Assembly (NCBI RefSeq): GCF_001519075.1
Contig: NZ_KQ954247.1
Location: forward strand, 19,760-83,759
Source of the DNA: Novosphingobium fuchskuhlense
GTDB taxonomy: Bacteria; Pseudomonadota; Alphaproteobacteria; Sphingomonadales; Sphingomonadaceae
Direction of reading: 5' to 3'
DNA length: 64,000 nucleotides
The number at the start of each line of letters is the position of its first letter. The stretch's first letter is position 1. The notes under the pieces were generated by a model, which saw only the letters and a list, made by a program, of their open reading frames with translations, was not told the DNA's origin and did no database searches. This document shows positions 35,276-44,262 of this stretch, piece after piece. The position numbers were made by a program, and so were the translations under genes.

Positions 35276-38200
35276 GCATTCTCGAGGTCACAGGCCTCAA
35301 GCCCGGCAGTCCATTTTTGGGGACGTCGCGCGCCAAATATGAGCCTCAGAGTCATTCGATCCTTCATGAGGTCACGCCCAGCCCATTTCTAACTGCTTTT
35401 CTGATTGGACACGAGCTCGGTCACGCCGAACTTGGCGATGCGCGCCTGCCGGACACCGTCTGCGAGGCAGATCCAGCGCGATCGTTCGAAGCCGCGCCCG
35501 ACGGCGAAGAGCGGGTTGCCGACTATAGCCGGATGTCGCGGCGCGAGGTACAGATGGATTTGTTCGCGCGCGAACTGATCATGCCGCGCGCGTTCCTTCG
35601 TGATCAGCACCTTGCGGGAATGACTGCGCAGGAGATCGCATTGAAGTATGCGGCTCCTTTTGACGCGGTCGCGCAACAGCTTCTCGATGCGCTACTCCTC
35701 CCACTGGCCATCCCAGAGAAGGACGACGCGGATGTTTATCCGCTAAACCCTCGCCAAGAGCGCGCCGCGCGGCACCGAGGGCCCGCCTTCTTGTTGGAAG
35801 CGGGTCCTGGCACTGGCAAAACCAAAACGCTCGTAGGTCGTATTGACGATTTGCTCGAGCGCGACAACGTTGATCCGCGTCGCCTTGTCGTCATGACCTA
35901 CTCAAACAAGGCGGCTGGCGAACTCTCAGAGCGGATCGCTAAGCGGCGGCCTGACGCGGCGGCGGCGATGTGGATCGGCACCTTTCACGCCTATGGCCTC
36001 AATCTCGTAAAGCAGTTCCATCAAGCCCTCGGCTTTTCGCGTGAGCCGCGCCTGATAGACCGTGCCGAAGCGATTGATTTGATGCTGGACCGCGTGGCGG
36101 GGCTTAACCTAACGCACTACCGCGAGCTTTACGACCCGACAGACAAACTCCGCGATTTTCTGTCAGCGATCTCGCGCGCCCAGGACGAAGTCGTTTCAGC
36201 TGATCGATATGCGGAATTAGTCGAAGAAATGCGGGCGTTGGATCACAGCTCCGAGACACAAGAGCGGGTCAAAAGGGCGCGTGAGGTGGCTCAGGTCTAT
36301 AAGAGCTATACCGATCTCAAGCGTGCGCTCGAGCGCATCGATTTCGGCGACCTTGTGGCGCTTCCCGCTGAGCTCCTAACACGAAATCCCACGATTGCCG
36401 CTCAATTGCGCGAGGACATCGACCATGTGCTGGTCGATGAATATCAGGACGTCAATCGCGCCAGCGTACAGCTCCTGAAAGCGATAACCAATCAAGGGCG
36501 TAACCTTTGGTGTGTCGGCGATGTGCGCCAGTCGATCTACCGTTTCCGCGGTGCATCGTCGCTCAATCTCGCCAGGTTCGACCATGGTGATTTCACCGGT
36601 GCAATGCGCGATCAGCTCGATACCAATTATCGCTCGCGCGAAGAGATCGTTGAAGCATATTCGACATTCGCCGACGGAATGACCCTAGCGGGTGCCACTT
36701 CGGTCAAGCTGAAAGCGCATCGCGGGCGTCTCGGTCGGCCCCCTGAGTTTCGGCATATCGATGGCATCACCGAAAACGAGATCGACGGCGTTGCCGACGC
36801 GATCGCAGAACTGCGCGCAGAAGGATATAGCTACCGAGACCAGGCGCTGCTGTGTCGCGGCAACGATCGGCTCGCCGAGCTGGGTCGCGGGCTCGAAGCG
36901 CGCGGCATTCCGGTCCTTTATCTCGGGAGTGTTTTCGAGCGTCCTGAGGTCAAGGACCTGCTCGCCTGGCTGTCGCTCCTTGTCGATCGTCGGGCGATGG
37001 CAATGGCGCGCGACACCGGCATACCTGGCATGACGCTTAGCCTTGAGGACATCGGGGCCTTGTCGGATGCACTGAACGATGACGCGTTGCCGCCACTTGC
37101 TTGGCTTGGCAGCGGAGTTGCGGGCTTCTCTAGCGATGGCATTGCAACTATTGCGCGTTATTCTGCACTGCTTGATGGCTTTGACGCGCGTTCAGCGCCC
37201 TGGGACGTGCTTGCTCAGCTTCTGCTGGATCGCACGCGAATTGCGGCCGATATCTGCTCGAGCAACGATATGGCCGCGCGGGCCAAAGGAATTGCCATCT
37301 GGCAGTTTTTGAATTTCGTGCGAGCACAGCCGCTAAGCTCCGGTAACGCGATTTCGCGCCTGCTAGAGCGCATTCGCCGCCTCGTACGCCTCAGCGATGA
37401 TCGCGATCTGCGACATATCCCGCAAGCGGCTCAAGGTATCGATGCAATTCGGCTAATGACGATGCACGGCAGCAAGGGGCTAGAGTTTCCGGCCGTTCAC
37501 GTGACCGGCATGACCAAGGGCAGCTTTCCCAAGCGCAATCCCGCCCCAACCTGCCCGCCCCCCGACGGCATGATTAAGGATGCAGGAGGCGCTGGCATCG
37601 ACTTCGCCGCGCGTGAAGACGAGGATGAGCTTCAATGCTTATTTTACGTCGCGCTTTCGCGCGCCAAGGACCGTCTAATCCTCTACTCGCCGAACAAGGA
37701 CACCGCCAATCGCAAGCGCAACCCGTCAGATTTCATCGCGCGCATGGGGAAAGGCGTCGAAAGCCGAATCGTCTCAGCTACAAACTACGGAATCGACAAC
37801 AGCGACGCACCGGTGGCGATCAATCTAATCGGCGAGTCAACATATTGGCAGCACCAGCTTAGCGTCTACGAGCGCTGTCCGCGACGCTTCTTCTACACCT
37901 ATGTCCTTAATGTCGGCGGCAAACGCGTCACGAGCTCGTTCGAGGACATGCACGAAGTCGTCCGCCGCGTGATCACGGAATTGAACGCGGCCGAGACCGC
38001 AATAGATCTGGCGACTGCTCGCGACGTGTTCGACGTCCATTGGAATAGCTCGGAACTCGCCAGTCGCCAAGCGAGCACTGCCTATCGTGTGCTGGCCGAT
38101 GAACTCGTCACACGCTTTGCATTGACTCGCGCTGAAGGAACGCTTGAGCCTGGGCAGTCGCTGCGCTTCAAAGTTGGATCTGCAACCATCAGGGTGAACT

Positions 38201-38553
38201 TCGACTATTCGCTTGTCGATGGGACCGGCCGCAAGACACTGCGCTATATCCAAACTGGGCATCACAAGAAGACGGTCCTCACCGGCAACGCCGCCTTCGC
38301 GCCGCTGCTTGCCGCCCAGCACGCCGCACCCGGCTATGGTGCCGAACTGCTGCACTTGTCCGATGGCATTCGGGTCGCACTTAGCGACCACGCTGGAAAA
38401 GCGGCCGACAAGCGCGCTGGGATCGGTAAAATCGTCGACGCGATTGCCGCCGGCCAGTTCGAGCCAAAGCCCTCGAACCGTAGCTGCCCCAAATGCCCCG
38501 CCTTCTTCACGTGCGGTACCGTGCCGCCAGGCACCGCACAAAAAAAATTCTGA
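35242..38553 (+). CDS. ImmA/IrrE metallopeptidase - UvrD helicase - RecB-like nuclease fusion
   Basis: 1103 residues in this frame; a further ~30 lie in another frame upstream (35159), so the gene may carry a frameshift. ImmA/IrrE domain at ~1-120 with HELGH (57-61) and a downstream MDLFARELIMP third-ligand region. SF1 UvrD helicase at ~165-860: motif I GPGTGKT (188-194), motif II DEYQD (~399), motif III GDVRQSIYRFRGA (~425), motif V MHGSKGLEF (~740), motif VI YVALSRAKD (~801). The C-terminal ~230 residues resemble RecB/Cas4-type nucleases with an Fe-S cluster: YERCPRRFF, a core ending QTGHHKK in place of the usual DYKT, and CPKCPAFFTC. It may sense or process damaged or foreign DNA and cleave a repressor-like partner. 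Confidence 0.85.
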   Translation: MAIVKAAAKHIGILEVTGLKPGSPFLGTSRAKYEPQSHSILHEVTPSPFLTAFLIGHELGHAELGDARLPDTVCEADPARSFEAAPDGEERVADYSRMSRREVQMDLFARELIMPRAFLRDQHLAGMTAQEIALKYAAPFDAVAQQLLDALLLPLAIPEKDDADVYPLNPRQERAARHRGPAFLLEAGPGTGKTKTLVGRIDDLLERDNVDPRRLVVMTYSNKAAGELSERIAKRRPDAAAAMWIGTFHAYGLNLVKQFHQALGFSREPRLIDRAEAIDLMLDRVAGLNLTHYRELYDPTDKLRDFLSAISRAQDEVVSADRYAELVEEMRALDHSSETQERVKRAREVAQVYKSYTDLKRALERIDFGDLVALPAELLTRNPTIAAQLREDIDHVLVDEYQDVNRASVQLLKAITNQGRNLWCVGDVRQSIYRFRGASSLNLARFDHGDFTGAMRDQLDTNYRSREEIVEAYSTFADGMTLAGATSVKLKAHRGRLGRPPEFRHIDGITENEIDGVADAIAELRAEGYSYRDQALLCRGNDRLAELGRGLEARGIPVLYLGSVFERPEVKDLLAWLSLLVDRRAMAMARDTGIPGMTLSLEDIGALSDALNDDALPPLAWLGSGVAGFSSDGIATIARYSALLDGFDARSAPWDVLAQLLLDRTRIAADICSSNDMAARAKGIAIWQFLNFVRAQPLSSGNAISRLLERIRRLVRLSDDRDLRHIPQAAQGIDAIRLMTMHGSKGLEFPAVHVTGMTKGSFPKRNPAPTCPPPDGMIKDAGGAGIDFAAREDEDELQCLFYVALSRAKDRLILYSPNKDTANRKRNPSDFIARMGKGVESRIVSATNYGIDNSDAPVAINLIGESTYWQHQLSVYERCPRRFFYTYVLNVGGKRVTSSFEDMHEVVRRVITELNAAETAIDLATARDVFDVHWNSSELASRQASTAYRVLADELVTRFALTRAEGTLEPGQSLRFKVGSATIRVNFDYSLVDGTGRKTLRYIQTGHHKKTVLTGNAAFAPLLAAQHAAPGYGAELLHLSDGIRVALSDHAGKAADKRAGIGKIVDAIAAGQFEPKPSNRSCPKCPAFFTCGTVPPGTAQKKF

Positions 38554-38641
38554 ATCGCTTTCCGGTCGTTGCTCGCGGCGGGGATTGATCTTGTGGAAGC
38601 CCCGGCACCGACGCCCGTGGCAAGCACAAGGTTCAGAGCCC

Positions 38642-39322
38642 ATGTCCCCCAAGCAGAAGTTCGCCGCGAGCGTTGCGCTCGACAGCACCGCCTTCAGCAT
38701 TGTCCAGATCGAGGATCCCGTGCCACTTGGCCGCCAGATTCTCGCTGCAGCAAACCACGCCCCGCCTGAGGATTACAGCCTGTATGCGATCCTCGCTTCG
38801 GGCGACTTCGAGGATGTGCGCCTCAATGAGCCGTTCGATTTGCGCGAGAAGGGCACTGAGCGCTTCGTGGCCTTCACCGGCGACGCGCTCTACCGCTTCT
38901 TCGCCAAGGGTGCCGAGGTGAAGTGGGGACCTCAGCACGTTAGTGAAGAGACGCTGCGCGTCCTGACTCGCGCCAAGGCAGATGAGGCGGTTTTTCTCGA
39001 GGTCGACGGAGGCACGGACCATCTGATCAAGCCGGGGGAAACGGTCGATCTGGCCGCAACCGGCGTCGAGCACTTCATCACGGCCAAGAAGCCTGTGTTT
39101 TTTCACTTCTTCGTCAACGGGACGCGCTACGAGACCGAAGAGATCAAGCTGACCGGTCTTCAGATCAAGGCGCGTGTTGCCAACTGGGACGCAAACCACG
39201 ATCTCGTGCTCGAAGGGCATAGTGACGATCCCGATCGAAAGATCGACGACGGTGAACCGGTAGATCTCGACGTCAACCCGGCTCGCCGCTTCTCGTCGGT
39301 TCCCAAGGCGAACTTCGGCTAA
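38642..39322 (+). CDS. Multi-ubiquitin-like protein (about three beta-grasp repeats)
   Basis: 226 residues from ATG 38642 after an AAGG site. It matches the bacterial multiubiquitin family: repeated units of ~65-80 residues ending in a (G)E-x-VDLAxxGVExFIT-like strand. Unit 1 ~15-75 (EDYSLYAILASGDFEDVRLNEPFDL), unit 2 ~76-140 (AVFLEVDGGTDHLIKPGETVDLA), unit 3 ~145-226 (FFVNGTRYETEEIKLTGLQIK..., HDLVLEGHSDDPDRKIDDGEPVDL). The last residues are KANFG, so a free C-terminal glycine is present without processing. It is the likely modifier for the E1 and E2 encoded next; the stop overlaps the E2 start. Confidence 0.88.
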   Translation: MSPKQKFAASVALDSTAFSIVQIEDPVPLGRQILAAANHAPPEDYSLYAILASGDFEDVRLNEPFDLREKGTERFVAFTGDALYRFFAKGAEVKWGPQHVSEETLRVLTRAKADEAVFLEVDGGTDHLIKPGETVDLAATGVEHFITAKKPVFFHFFVNGTRYETEEIKLTGLQIKARVANWDANHDLVLEGHSDDPDRKIDDGEPVDLDVNPARRFSSVPKANFG

Positions 39323-39708
39323 TGTCGACGGTTCTCGATCGTCAGTTGGGCGAGCTCGGCGAGCGCTTTAGCGCCGTCGAGCTTCGTCGCCTGCCCAGCG
39401 GCACCACCCTGGTTATCGTCCCGGTGGTGCCGCTCCCGCTCGGTTGGTCACAAGAACGCACATCCGTGCGCTTCCTCGTTCCACCCGCCTACCCTTTTGC
39501 CGCCCTCGACTGTTTTTGGGCCGACGTCGATCTGCGCCTGGCGAACGGCGCTACGCCCCAAAATGCCCAAGTGCCGAACCCTATTCCCGAGACCTACGAT
39601 CACGGCCTGTGGTTTTCTTGGCACCTCGCTAGCCCCTGGGACGCCAATCGCGACACCTTGTCGAGCTGGGTCAACACGATTCTCGACCGCCTGGCGCAGC
39701 CGCTGTGA
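39322..39708 (+). CDS. E2/UBC-like protein (prokaryotic E2 family)
   Basis: 128 residues; start in the TAATG overlap. The N-terminal helix (LGELGERFSAVELRRLP) and strands, then FLVPPAYPFAALDCFWADVDLRL, correspond to the E2 fold with its YP-F/P turn; the end (WFSWHLASPWDANRDTLSSWVNTILDRL) is like the family's W-x-x-x-x-D-x-L-x-x-W helix. The only cysteine, Cys64, lies in the strand after YPF and not where E2 enzymes place the catalytic cysteine. So it could use another residue, or act as a carrier/scaffold for E1. Overlaps both neighbours, so production is probably coupled. Confidence 0.82.
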   Translation: MSTVLDRQLGELGERFSAVELRRLPSGTTLVIVPVVPLPLGWSQERTSVRFLVPPAYPFAALDCFWADVDLRLANGATPQNAQVPNPIPETYDHGLWFSWHLASPWDANRDTLSSWVNTILDRLAQPL

Positions 39709-41045
39709 GCGGACTCAAGACGATATCGGGTAGCTGTCATGCGCTCGCCGAAGCCCTGCTTTCGAGCGGCCCCGAGGAGGCCTGCGCGATCGGCTATGCG
39801 CATCATGATCGCAGCTCGGGAACCTGGGTGCTCATCGAGGTCGAACCCGTCGCGGCAAGTGCCTATGCAGATCGTAGTGTCATCGCTGCGTCGCTTCGCT
39901 CCGAGTTGCTAATCGAGGTCGCAAACCGCGCGCGGCGTGACCGGCTAAGCCCGATATTCATCCATACCCACCCGTTCGCGCAGGGCTCGCCGGTCTTCTC
40001 GAGCATCGACGATGCGGGCGAACGGGACATCCTGGCCTATCTCGCCCGCCGCGCGCCTGACGCCTGCGCCCTGGCCATGGTGATCGGTCCCGACGGCATT
40101 GCTGCGCGGGTATTAGGCGAAGGGCGCGCAATTGATGTTTGGGATGTAGGCGCGGCGCTCACATGCCTCAGCGGAAGCGACGGCGCGCGTTTCGAAGATC
40201 GCCACGACCGTCAGCTGCGCGCCTTCGGCCCCGACGGGCAGCAGGCGCTCAACCGCCTCAAATATCTGGTGGTCGGCGCCGGTGGGACCGGGGCGGCAAC
40301 GCTTCAGCAGCTCGCCTATCTGGGCGCCCGAGACGTGACAATCATCGACCACGACCTCGTTGAATTGACCAACCTCAACCGGCTGGTCGGCGCAACCATT
40401 CACGATATCGGCCGCCCGAAGGCGGAGGTCGCGCGCGACTGGTTTCTCGCCATTAGCCCCGGTGCCAATGTCGAGGCAGTGGTCGGCGATATCGTCGATG
40501 CGCGGGTCGCCCGCCGCATCAGCGACCATGATCTCATCTTCCTGTGCACTGATTCCCATGCCAGCCGTGCGGTGGTCGGGCAGGCGGCCTATCAATATCT
40601 GGTTCCGGCGATCGATATGGGGGTGAGCATCAGCGTCAAGGACGGCGTGGTCACTCATCTGACCGGCCGCGTCCAAATGCTGGCTCCTAGCTTGCCCTGC
40701 CTCAGTTGCACCGGCGCGCTCGACGGCGAGCAGATCCGTCGCGAGATGCTGACGCCCGAGCAACGTGCCGCCGACCCTTATGTGATCGGCGGCCATGCGC
40801 CGCAGCCGGCGGTCATCTCGCTCAACAGCACCATGGCATCGCTCGCGGTCACCATGATGCTGGGCGCTGTCACCCCGATCCCAGCGGGAGCACGGTTCCA
40901 ATACTATGACGGCATCGCCGGGAAGGTCCGACCGACCGTCGCCAATGTGCGCGCCAACTGCATCGTGTGCTCGAAAGCCGGAGCTCTTGCGCAAGGTGGC
41001 AGGTGGGCATTGCCAGTTCGCCCAGAAGGGGACGCCCATGGCTGA
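39705..41045 (+). CDS. JAB deubiquitinase - E1 (ThiF) activating enzyme fusion
   Basis: 446 residues from a GTG in the GTGA overlap. The N-terminal JAB/JAMM isopeptidase domain (~1-150) has Glu24/25, HTHP with His87 and His89, and SSID (Ser99 to Asp102), a complete metal site. The C-terminal ThiF/E1 adenylation domain has VVGAGGTG (191-196), IIDHDLVELTNLNR (Asp215, Asp217, Asn225, Arg226), Lys239 and CTDS at 281. CLSC (332/335) and CIVC (419/422) probably bind zinc. One protein could thus mature or remove the modifier and also adenylate its C-terminal glycine. It lies between E2 and the kinase-like gene. Confidence 0.92.
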   Translation: MSGLKTISGSCHALAEALLSSGPEEACAIGYAHHDRSSGTWVLIEVEPVAASAYADRSVIAASLRSELLIEVANRARRDRLSPIFIHTHPFAQGSPVFSSIDDAGERDILAYLARRAPDACALAMVIGPDGIAARVLGEGRAIDVWDVGAALTCLSGSDGARFEDRHDRQLRAFGPDGQQALNRLKYLVVGAGGTGAATLQQLAYLGARDVTIIDHDLVELTNLNRLVGATIHDIGRPKAEVARDWFLAISPGANVEAVVGDIVDARVARRISDHDLIFLCTDSHASRAVVGQAAYQYLVPAIDMGVSISVKDGVVTHLTGRVQMLAPSLPCLSCTGALDGEQIRREMLTPEQRAADPYVIGGHAPQPAVISLNSTMASLAVTMMLGAVTPIPAGARFQYYDGIAGKVRPTVANVRANCIVCSKAGALAQGGRWALPVRPEGDAHG

Positions 41046-42510
41046 TCCGCGAGACCATTGCCTATGGTTTGGCGCAGAACCAGACGCCGAGCAACACGAC
41101 GAGCTTATCCGCCGCCGCATCGCTGTGCGCAAGGGTGACATCGCGAAGCCGCTGGCCGAGACGAGGGACGCCCGCGCGGTGATCATTTCGCTCGAAACCC
41201 ATGAGGCAGCGCTTCTCGATATGATCGCCGAGACAGCGCCTACCTTCATTGATCATGGCTTGCGGGTCGACATCGTATCTCCCGATGACGCTGCGACCGG
41301 TCGGGCGCAGCAGCGGCTGGCCGAGCTTTCGGCTGCGCCAGGCGTTCAACTCCATACCGCACCGCCGACCTGGTCGCTCGCCGAGGCGATCGCACGTCAT
41401 GACGCGGGATCGGCACCCAAGATCGATCTCGACATCATCGTTCCGGGCAACCGCGAAGATCTGAGGCCTGCAGATCGCATCCTGTTCCAGCGGGCTTTCC
41501 CCCATTGTAGAGCAATTACCTTAGTCGAGCTGGGCGGGGGCCGCTCCGACGCCCGTGTGTTCGCAGTTCATCTGACCGTGGCTGTCTCCAACATAGGTGC
41601 ATGGCCGCAACCTGCGTTCGCCAAGATCGATCGTCGCGACAAGATCGAGCGCGAACACGCGAACTACCGTGAATGTGCCGAGCGCTTCATTCCCTTTGGC
41701 CTCAGGCCCAATATCGAAACCTTGGTAATCGGCCACGGTCGCGGCTTGCTCGTCGGCAATTTCGTCGATCGCTCGGAATCCCTTTGGGAACTGGTGCGCC
41801 GCGACTTCGCCGGACAAGCAATTACTGCGCTCCTCGAAGAGACACTGGGGGGCTGGCGCGATCAGGGTTATTCGCGCGATCCGGTCAAGGGCGCCGTTGC
41901 GTGTGCAATGCGCGAGGCCGGCCTGTGGAACCCTGAGCAGATCAAGCAACAATATGTCGAGCGCGCGCTTGTTAAGGGCATTAAACTAACGCCCGGTGAC
42001 CTTTGGTCGCTTCTCTCCAAGCTCGACCAATGTTATCGCACCGCGCCAATCCACGGCGACCTGCATGGTGAAAATGTTCGAGTCCGCGGCGCAAGCGCAA
42101 TCCTCATCGACCTTGCTTCGGTGACGACCGGGCCGCTAACTGCGGACCTCGCCGCGCTCGAGACCTGGCTAGCTTTCGAGCTACCGCCCGATGCGCCACG
42201 GGACACCTATTTTGACGACGAATGGGAGACGGTAGTCGACCGGCTATATGCACCGGCCGCATTCCGTCATCCGCCAGGCCCAAGTCGGCCGGCAACTCCG
42301 TTTGGCTGGATCGAAAACGTGGTTCGCCAAATTCGGACGCTCGGCATCGCGATACAGAGCTGCCCAAGCGAATATCAGACTGCCGTCGCGGTTCAGTTAC
42401 TGCGACGGTGCCAGTGGGCGGATGGCTGCGCTGCGGATCGCGGGCGTCGCGCGACGGGTTATCGCATCGCCGCCCAACTGGTCGATGATCTAAGCGGAGA
42501 TACCGTATGA
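41038..42510 (+). CDS. APH/protein-kinase-fold protein (TCAD9-like)
   Basis: 490 residues; ATG 41038 overlaps the E1 gene by eight bases. Residues ~35-150 look like an alpha/beta receiver-type domain (DARAVIISLETHEAALLDMIAETAPTF split, then VDIVSPDD). The second half is an aminoglycoside-phosphotransferase-like kinase: a Gly-rich loop LVELGGGRSDARVFAV (~160), a Lys in FAKIDRRDKIEREHANY, catalytic HGDLHGEN (~339-346) and the metal Asp in ILIDLASV (~357). It resembles the ternary-complex-associated kinase domains found with bacterial conflict systems. A role in sensing or in modifying the target is inference. Confidence 0.75.
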   Translation: MADPRDHCLWFGAEPDAEQHDELIRRRIAVRKGDIAKPLAETRDARAVIISLETHEAALLDMIAETAPTFIDHGLRVDIVSPDDAATGRAQQRLAELSAAPGVQLHTAPPTWSLAEAIARHDAGSAPKIDLDIIVPGNREDLRPADRILFQRAFPHCRAITLVELGGGRSDARVFAVHLTVAVSNIGAWPQPAFAKIDRRDKIEREHANYRECAERFIPFGLRPNIETLVIGHGRGLLVGNFVDRSESLWELVRRDFAGQAITALLEETLGGWRDQGYSRDPVKGAVACAMREAGLWNPEQIKQQYVERALVKGIKLTPGDLWSLLSKLDQCYRTAPIHGDLHGENVRVRGASAILIDLASVTTGPLTADLAALETWLAFELPPDAPRDTYFDDEWETVVDRLYAPAAFRHPPGPSRPATPFGWIENVVRQIRTLGIAIQSCPSEYQTAVAVQLLRRCQWADGCAADRGRRATGYRIAAQLVDDLSGDTV

Positions 42511-43034
42511 CTGGGATAGCGCGTAAAGTGCGATGGCGCGGCATTGGCACTTATCGCGATGAAGCTGAGCCAATGCTCGAACATGCCGGCGATGTTGCCG
42601 GCGTCGTGCGCGGCCGTCCACGCTCGGTCGTCATCGCTTGCCCTGATGGCTGCGGCGATACGCTAGTGATCAATCTCGACCCACGCGCAGGGAAGGCCTG
42701 GGATTTGGAGTTGCGCGGTGGCGTAACGCTCTACCCCTCGGTCTGGCGCGAAGATGGCTGCCGCAGTCATTTTATCGTCTGGCGCAGTCGCATCCTGTGG
42801 TGCGACCGGTTCACACAAGACAATAAGGAACCCGAATACGAGAGCGCGTTGGAAGAGGCAGTTACCGCAGCTTTGTCGTACCACCAGTTCCGCAGCGGCT
42901 ATGACATCGCAACTGAGATTGGTGAAATTAGCTGGGATGTCATCCGCGTGCTTCGCATATTGGCGTCGGACGGGCGCGCAGAACAAGGAATGGCCGATCA
43001 GCGCGACCACTATCGCCGTGGCAGCAAACGGTGA
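42507..43034 (+). CDS. DUF6527-like cysteine-rich protein of Ubl operons
   Basis: 175 residues, start in the ATGA overlap. Key residues: CPDGCG (Cys45, Cys49), LYPSVW, CRSHF (Cys85, His88) and ILWCD (Cys99), matching the DUF6527 pattern, a family I recall as a regular neighbour of bacterial ubiquitin-like operons. The cysteines and histidine suggest a metal site; the conserved Ser and His could also serve a hydrolase. The C-terminal ~70 residues are helical. It is the last gene of the operon and faces the convergent nucleotidyltransferase gene. Biochemical role not established from sequence. Confidence 0.78.
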   Translation: MTGIARKVRWRGIGTYRDEAEPMLEHAGDVAGVVRGRPRSVVIACPDGCGDTLVINLDPRAGKAWDLELRGGVTLYPSVWREDGCRSHFIVWRSRILWCDRFTQDNKEPEYESALEEAVTAALSYHQFRSGYDIATEIGEISWDVIRVLRILASDGRAEQGMADQRDHYRRGSKR

Positions 43035-43085
43035 CACTGATGGCGCTGAAGCCGATCAAACGCGGCGCTTAGGGTGGCAGCGTCT

Positions 43086-43898
43086 CTATATGCTGTAGGG
43101 AGGAATTCTGCCGAGAGCAGTTAGCATGCGTCCTATTGCAGTCCGTTGTTTTCGGATTCTCTCGATAGCAGGTTGAAGAATCTTTTCGCGGTAGCGTTCG
43201 TCAATCCGCGGATCATCGACAAAGGCTTTCATCACCTCCAGAGGGTCACGATCCACCACCCGGTGCGCCTTTCGCCCGGTGGTGTCCCTCGCAAGGAAAT
43301 TGAATAGGCCCTGAAGTGTTCGCGTCACTTCTCGGTGGTCGCCATCGCGCAGCGCCTGGTCGAGATACTGTCGCAGGACGACCGGCGCGGCTTCGGCTTG
43401 CCGTCTAGCTGTTGCGTCAGGCCGCCTCAGCACTACGAGGTTGGCGATCCTGCTTTGCAGGCAGTGAAGCGGATGCATTACCGGGATCGCTAGATGTCCC
43501 GCAACATCGTCCTTTGTATACGGCACGATGATCTCGACGACTTTGGCCTGCAGCGCTTTTGGTCTGACGCCGAGCACATTGCCCAAAAAGTCGATCCTCA
43601 GCAGATGCCCCTGAACTTCGGCCTCGACAATTGCCGTCTGTGGGGTTTGATCGTCCATCGTCGGCTCGAGAACATGGCCACCCAGTGCATCGGCAAGCTT
43701 TTGCGCGGCATCGCGATATCCAAAATAGTCGATGTCCTTGGACGTATAGGGCCGGTACTGAGCCAGTTCGTCTGCTGCGGAATAATATTCTGCCCAGAGG
43801 TTGAGTGCCTGTCCGCCAATCACGAAGGCACCATCCTCAAGCGCGAGGTGCGAGGCGATGTCGAGAACGGCTTCAGGTGCGAGCGGTTGGGTACTCAG
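43086..43898 (-). CDS. Pol-beta-like nucleotidyltransferase, probable CTG start
   Basis: About 270 residues. The first ATG/GTG in frame is GTG 43823, but it begins inside the conserved VIGGQALNLW motif, and the frame continues upstream with LSTQPLAPEAVLDIASHL, a sensible first helix. A CTG at 43898 overlaps the stop of the upstream gene as CTGA and I take it as the start. Conserved: GGQALNLW, then SKDIDYF with the two metal aspartates (D55, D57), as in MNT/AbiEii-type transferases. Paired with a 61-residue gene it may be a toxin-antitoxin or defence unit; target unknown. Confidence 0.78.
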   Translation of the reverse strand: MSTQPLAPEAVLDIASHLALEDGAFVIGGQALNLWAEYYSAADELAQYRPYTSKDIDYFGYRDAAQKLADALGGHVLEPTMDDQTPQTAIVEAEVQGHLLRIDFLGNVLGVRPKALQAKVVEIIVPYTKDDVAGHLAIPVMHPLHCLQSRIANLVVLRRPDATARRQAEAAPVVLRQYLDQALRDGDHREVTRTLQGLFNFLARDTTGRKAHRVVDRDPLEVMKAFVDDPRIDERYREKILQPAIERIRKQRTAIGRMLTALGRIPPYSI

Positions 43899-44080
43899 GC
43901 GACCAGCCGCCGACGGCGAATCGAGGCCTGCGAGAAGTCGATGCCTGAGAAGAAGCCGTTCTGCTGGTTGAGCGCTTCAGGCGAGATCAATCCGGCCTGC
44001 AGGTCGCGATCATCCTGCTCACGAGCATGCTGTTTGGCACGCTGGCGCTCAGCCGAATCAAAAAAGGCAACTTGCTTCAT
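43895..44080 (-). CDS. Small protein coupled to the nucleotidyltransferase
   Basis: 61 residues (MKQVAFFDSAERQRAK start, ending RRRRLVA), with GGAG eight bases before the ATG. Highly charged and probably helical; DLQAGLISPEALNQQNGFFSG is the only distinctive stretch. It precedes and overlaps the nucleotidyltransferase by CTGA, the layout of an antitoxin or partner gene. No family recognised. Confidence 0.6.
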   Translation of the reverse strand: MKQVAFFDSAERQRAKQHAREQDDRDLQAGLISPEALNQQNGFFSGIDFSQASIRRRRLVA

Positions 44081-44262
44081 CTCATATGCTCCGAGAGCAA
44101 GATATGCGCACGAGGGTTTCCAGTCAATGAACGCATAACCGGGTCACAAAGCTCTATATGGGACGATGGTGCCGCGATGTCACGATTGTGGCAGCGCCGA
44201 CCCTTCGATCCGAATATCGTCCATTGCACTCGCCCCTTCAATACTACGCGGCACCCCGCAAC

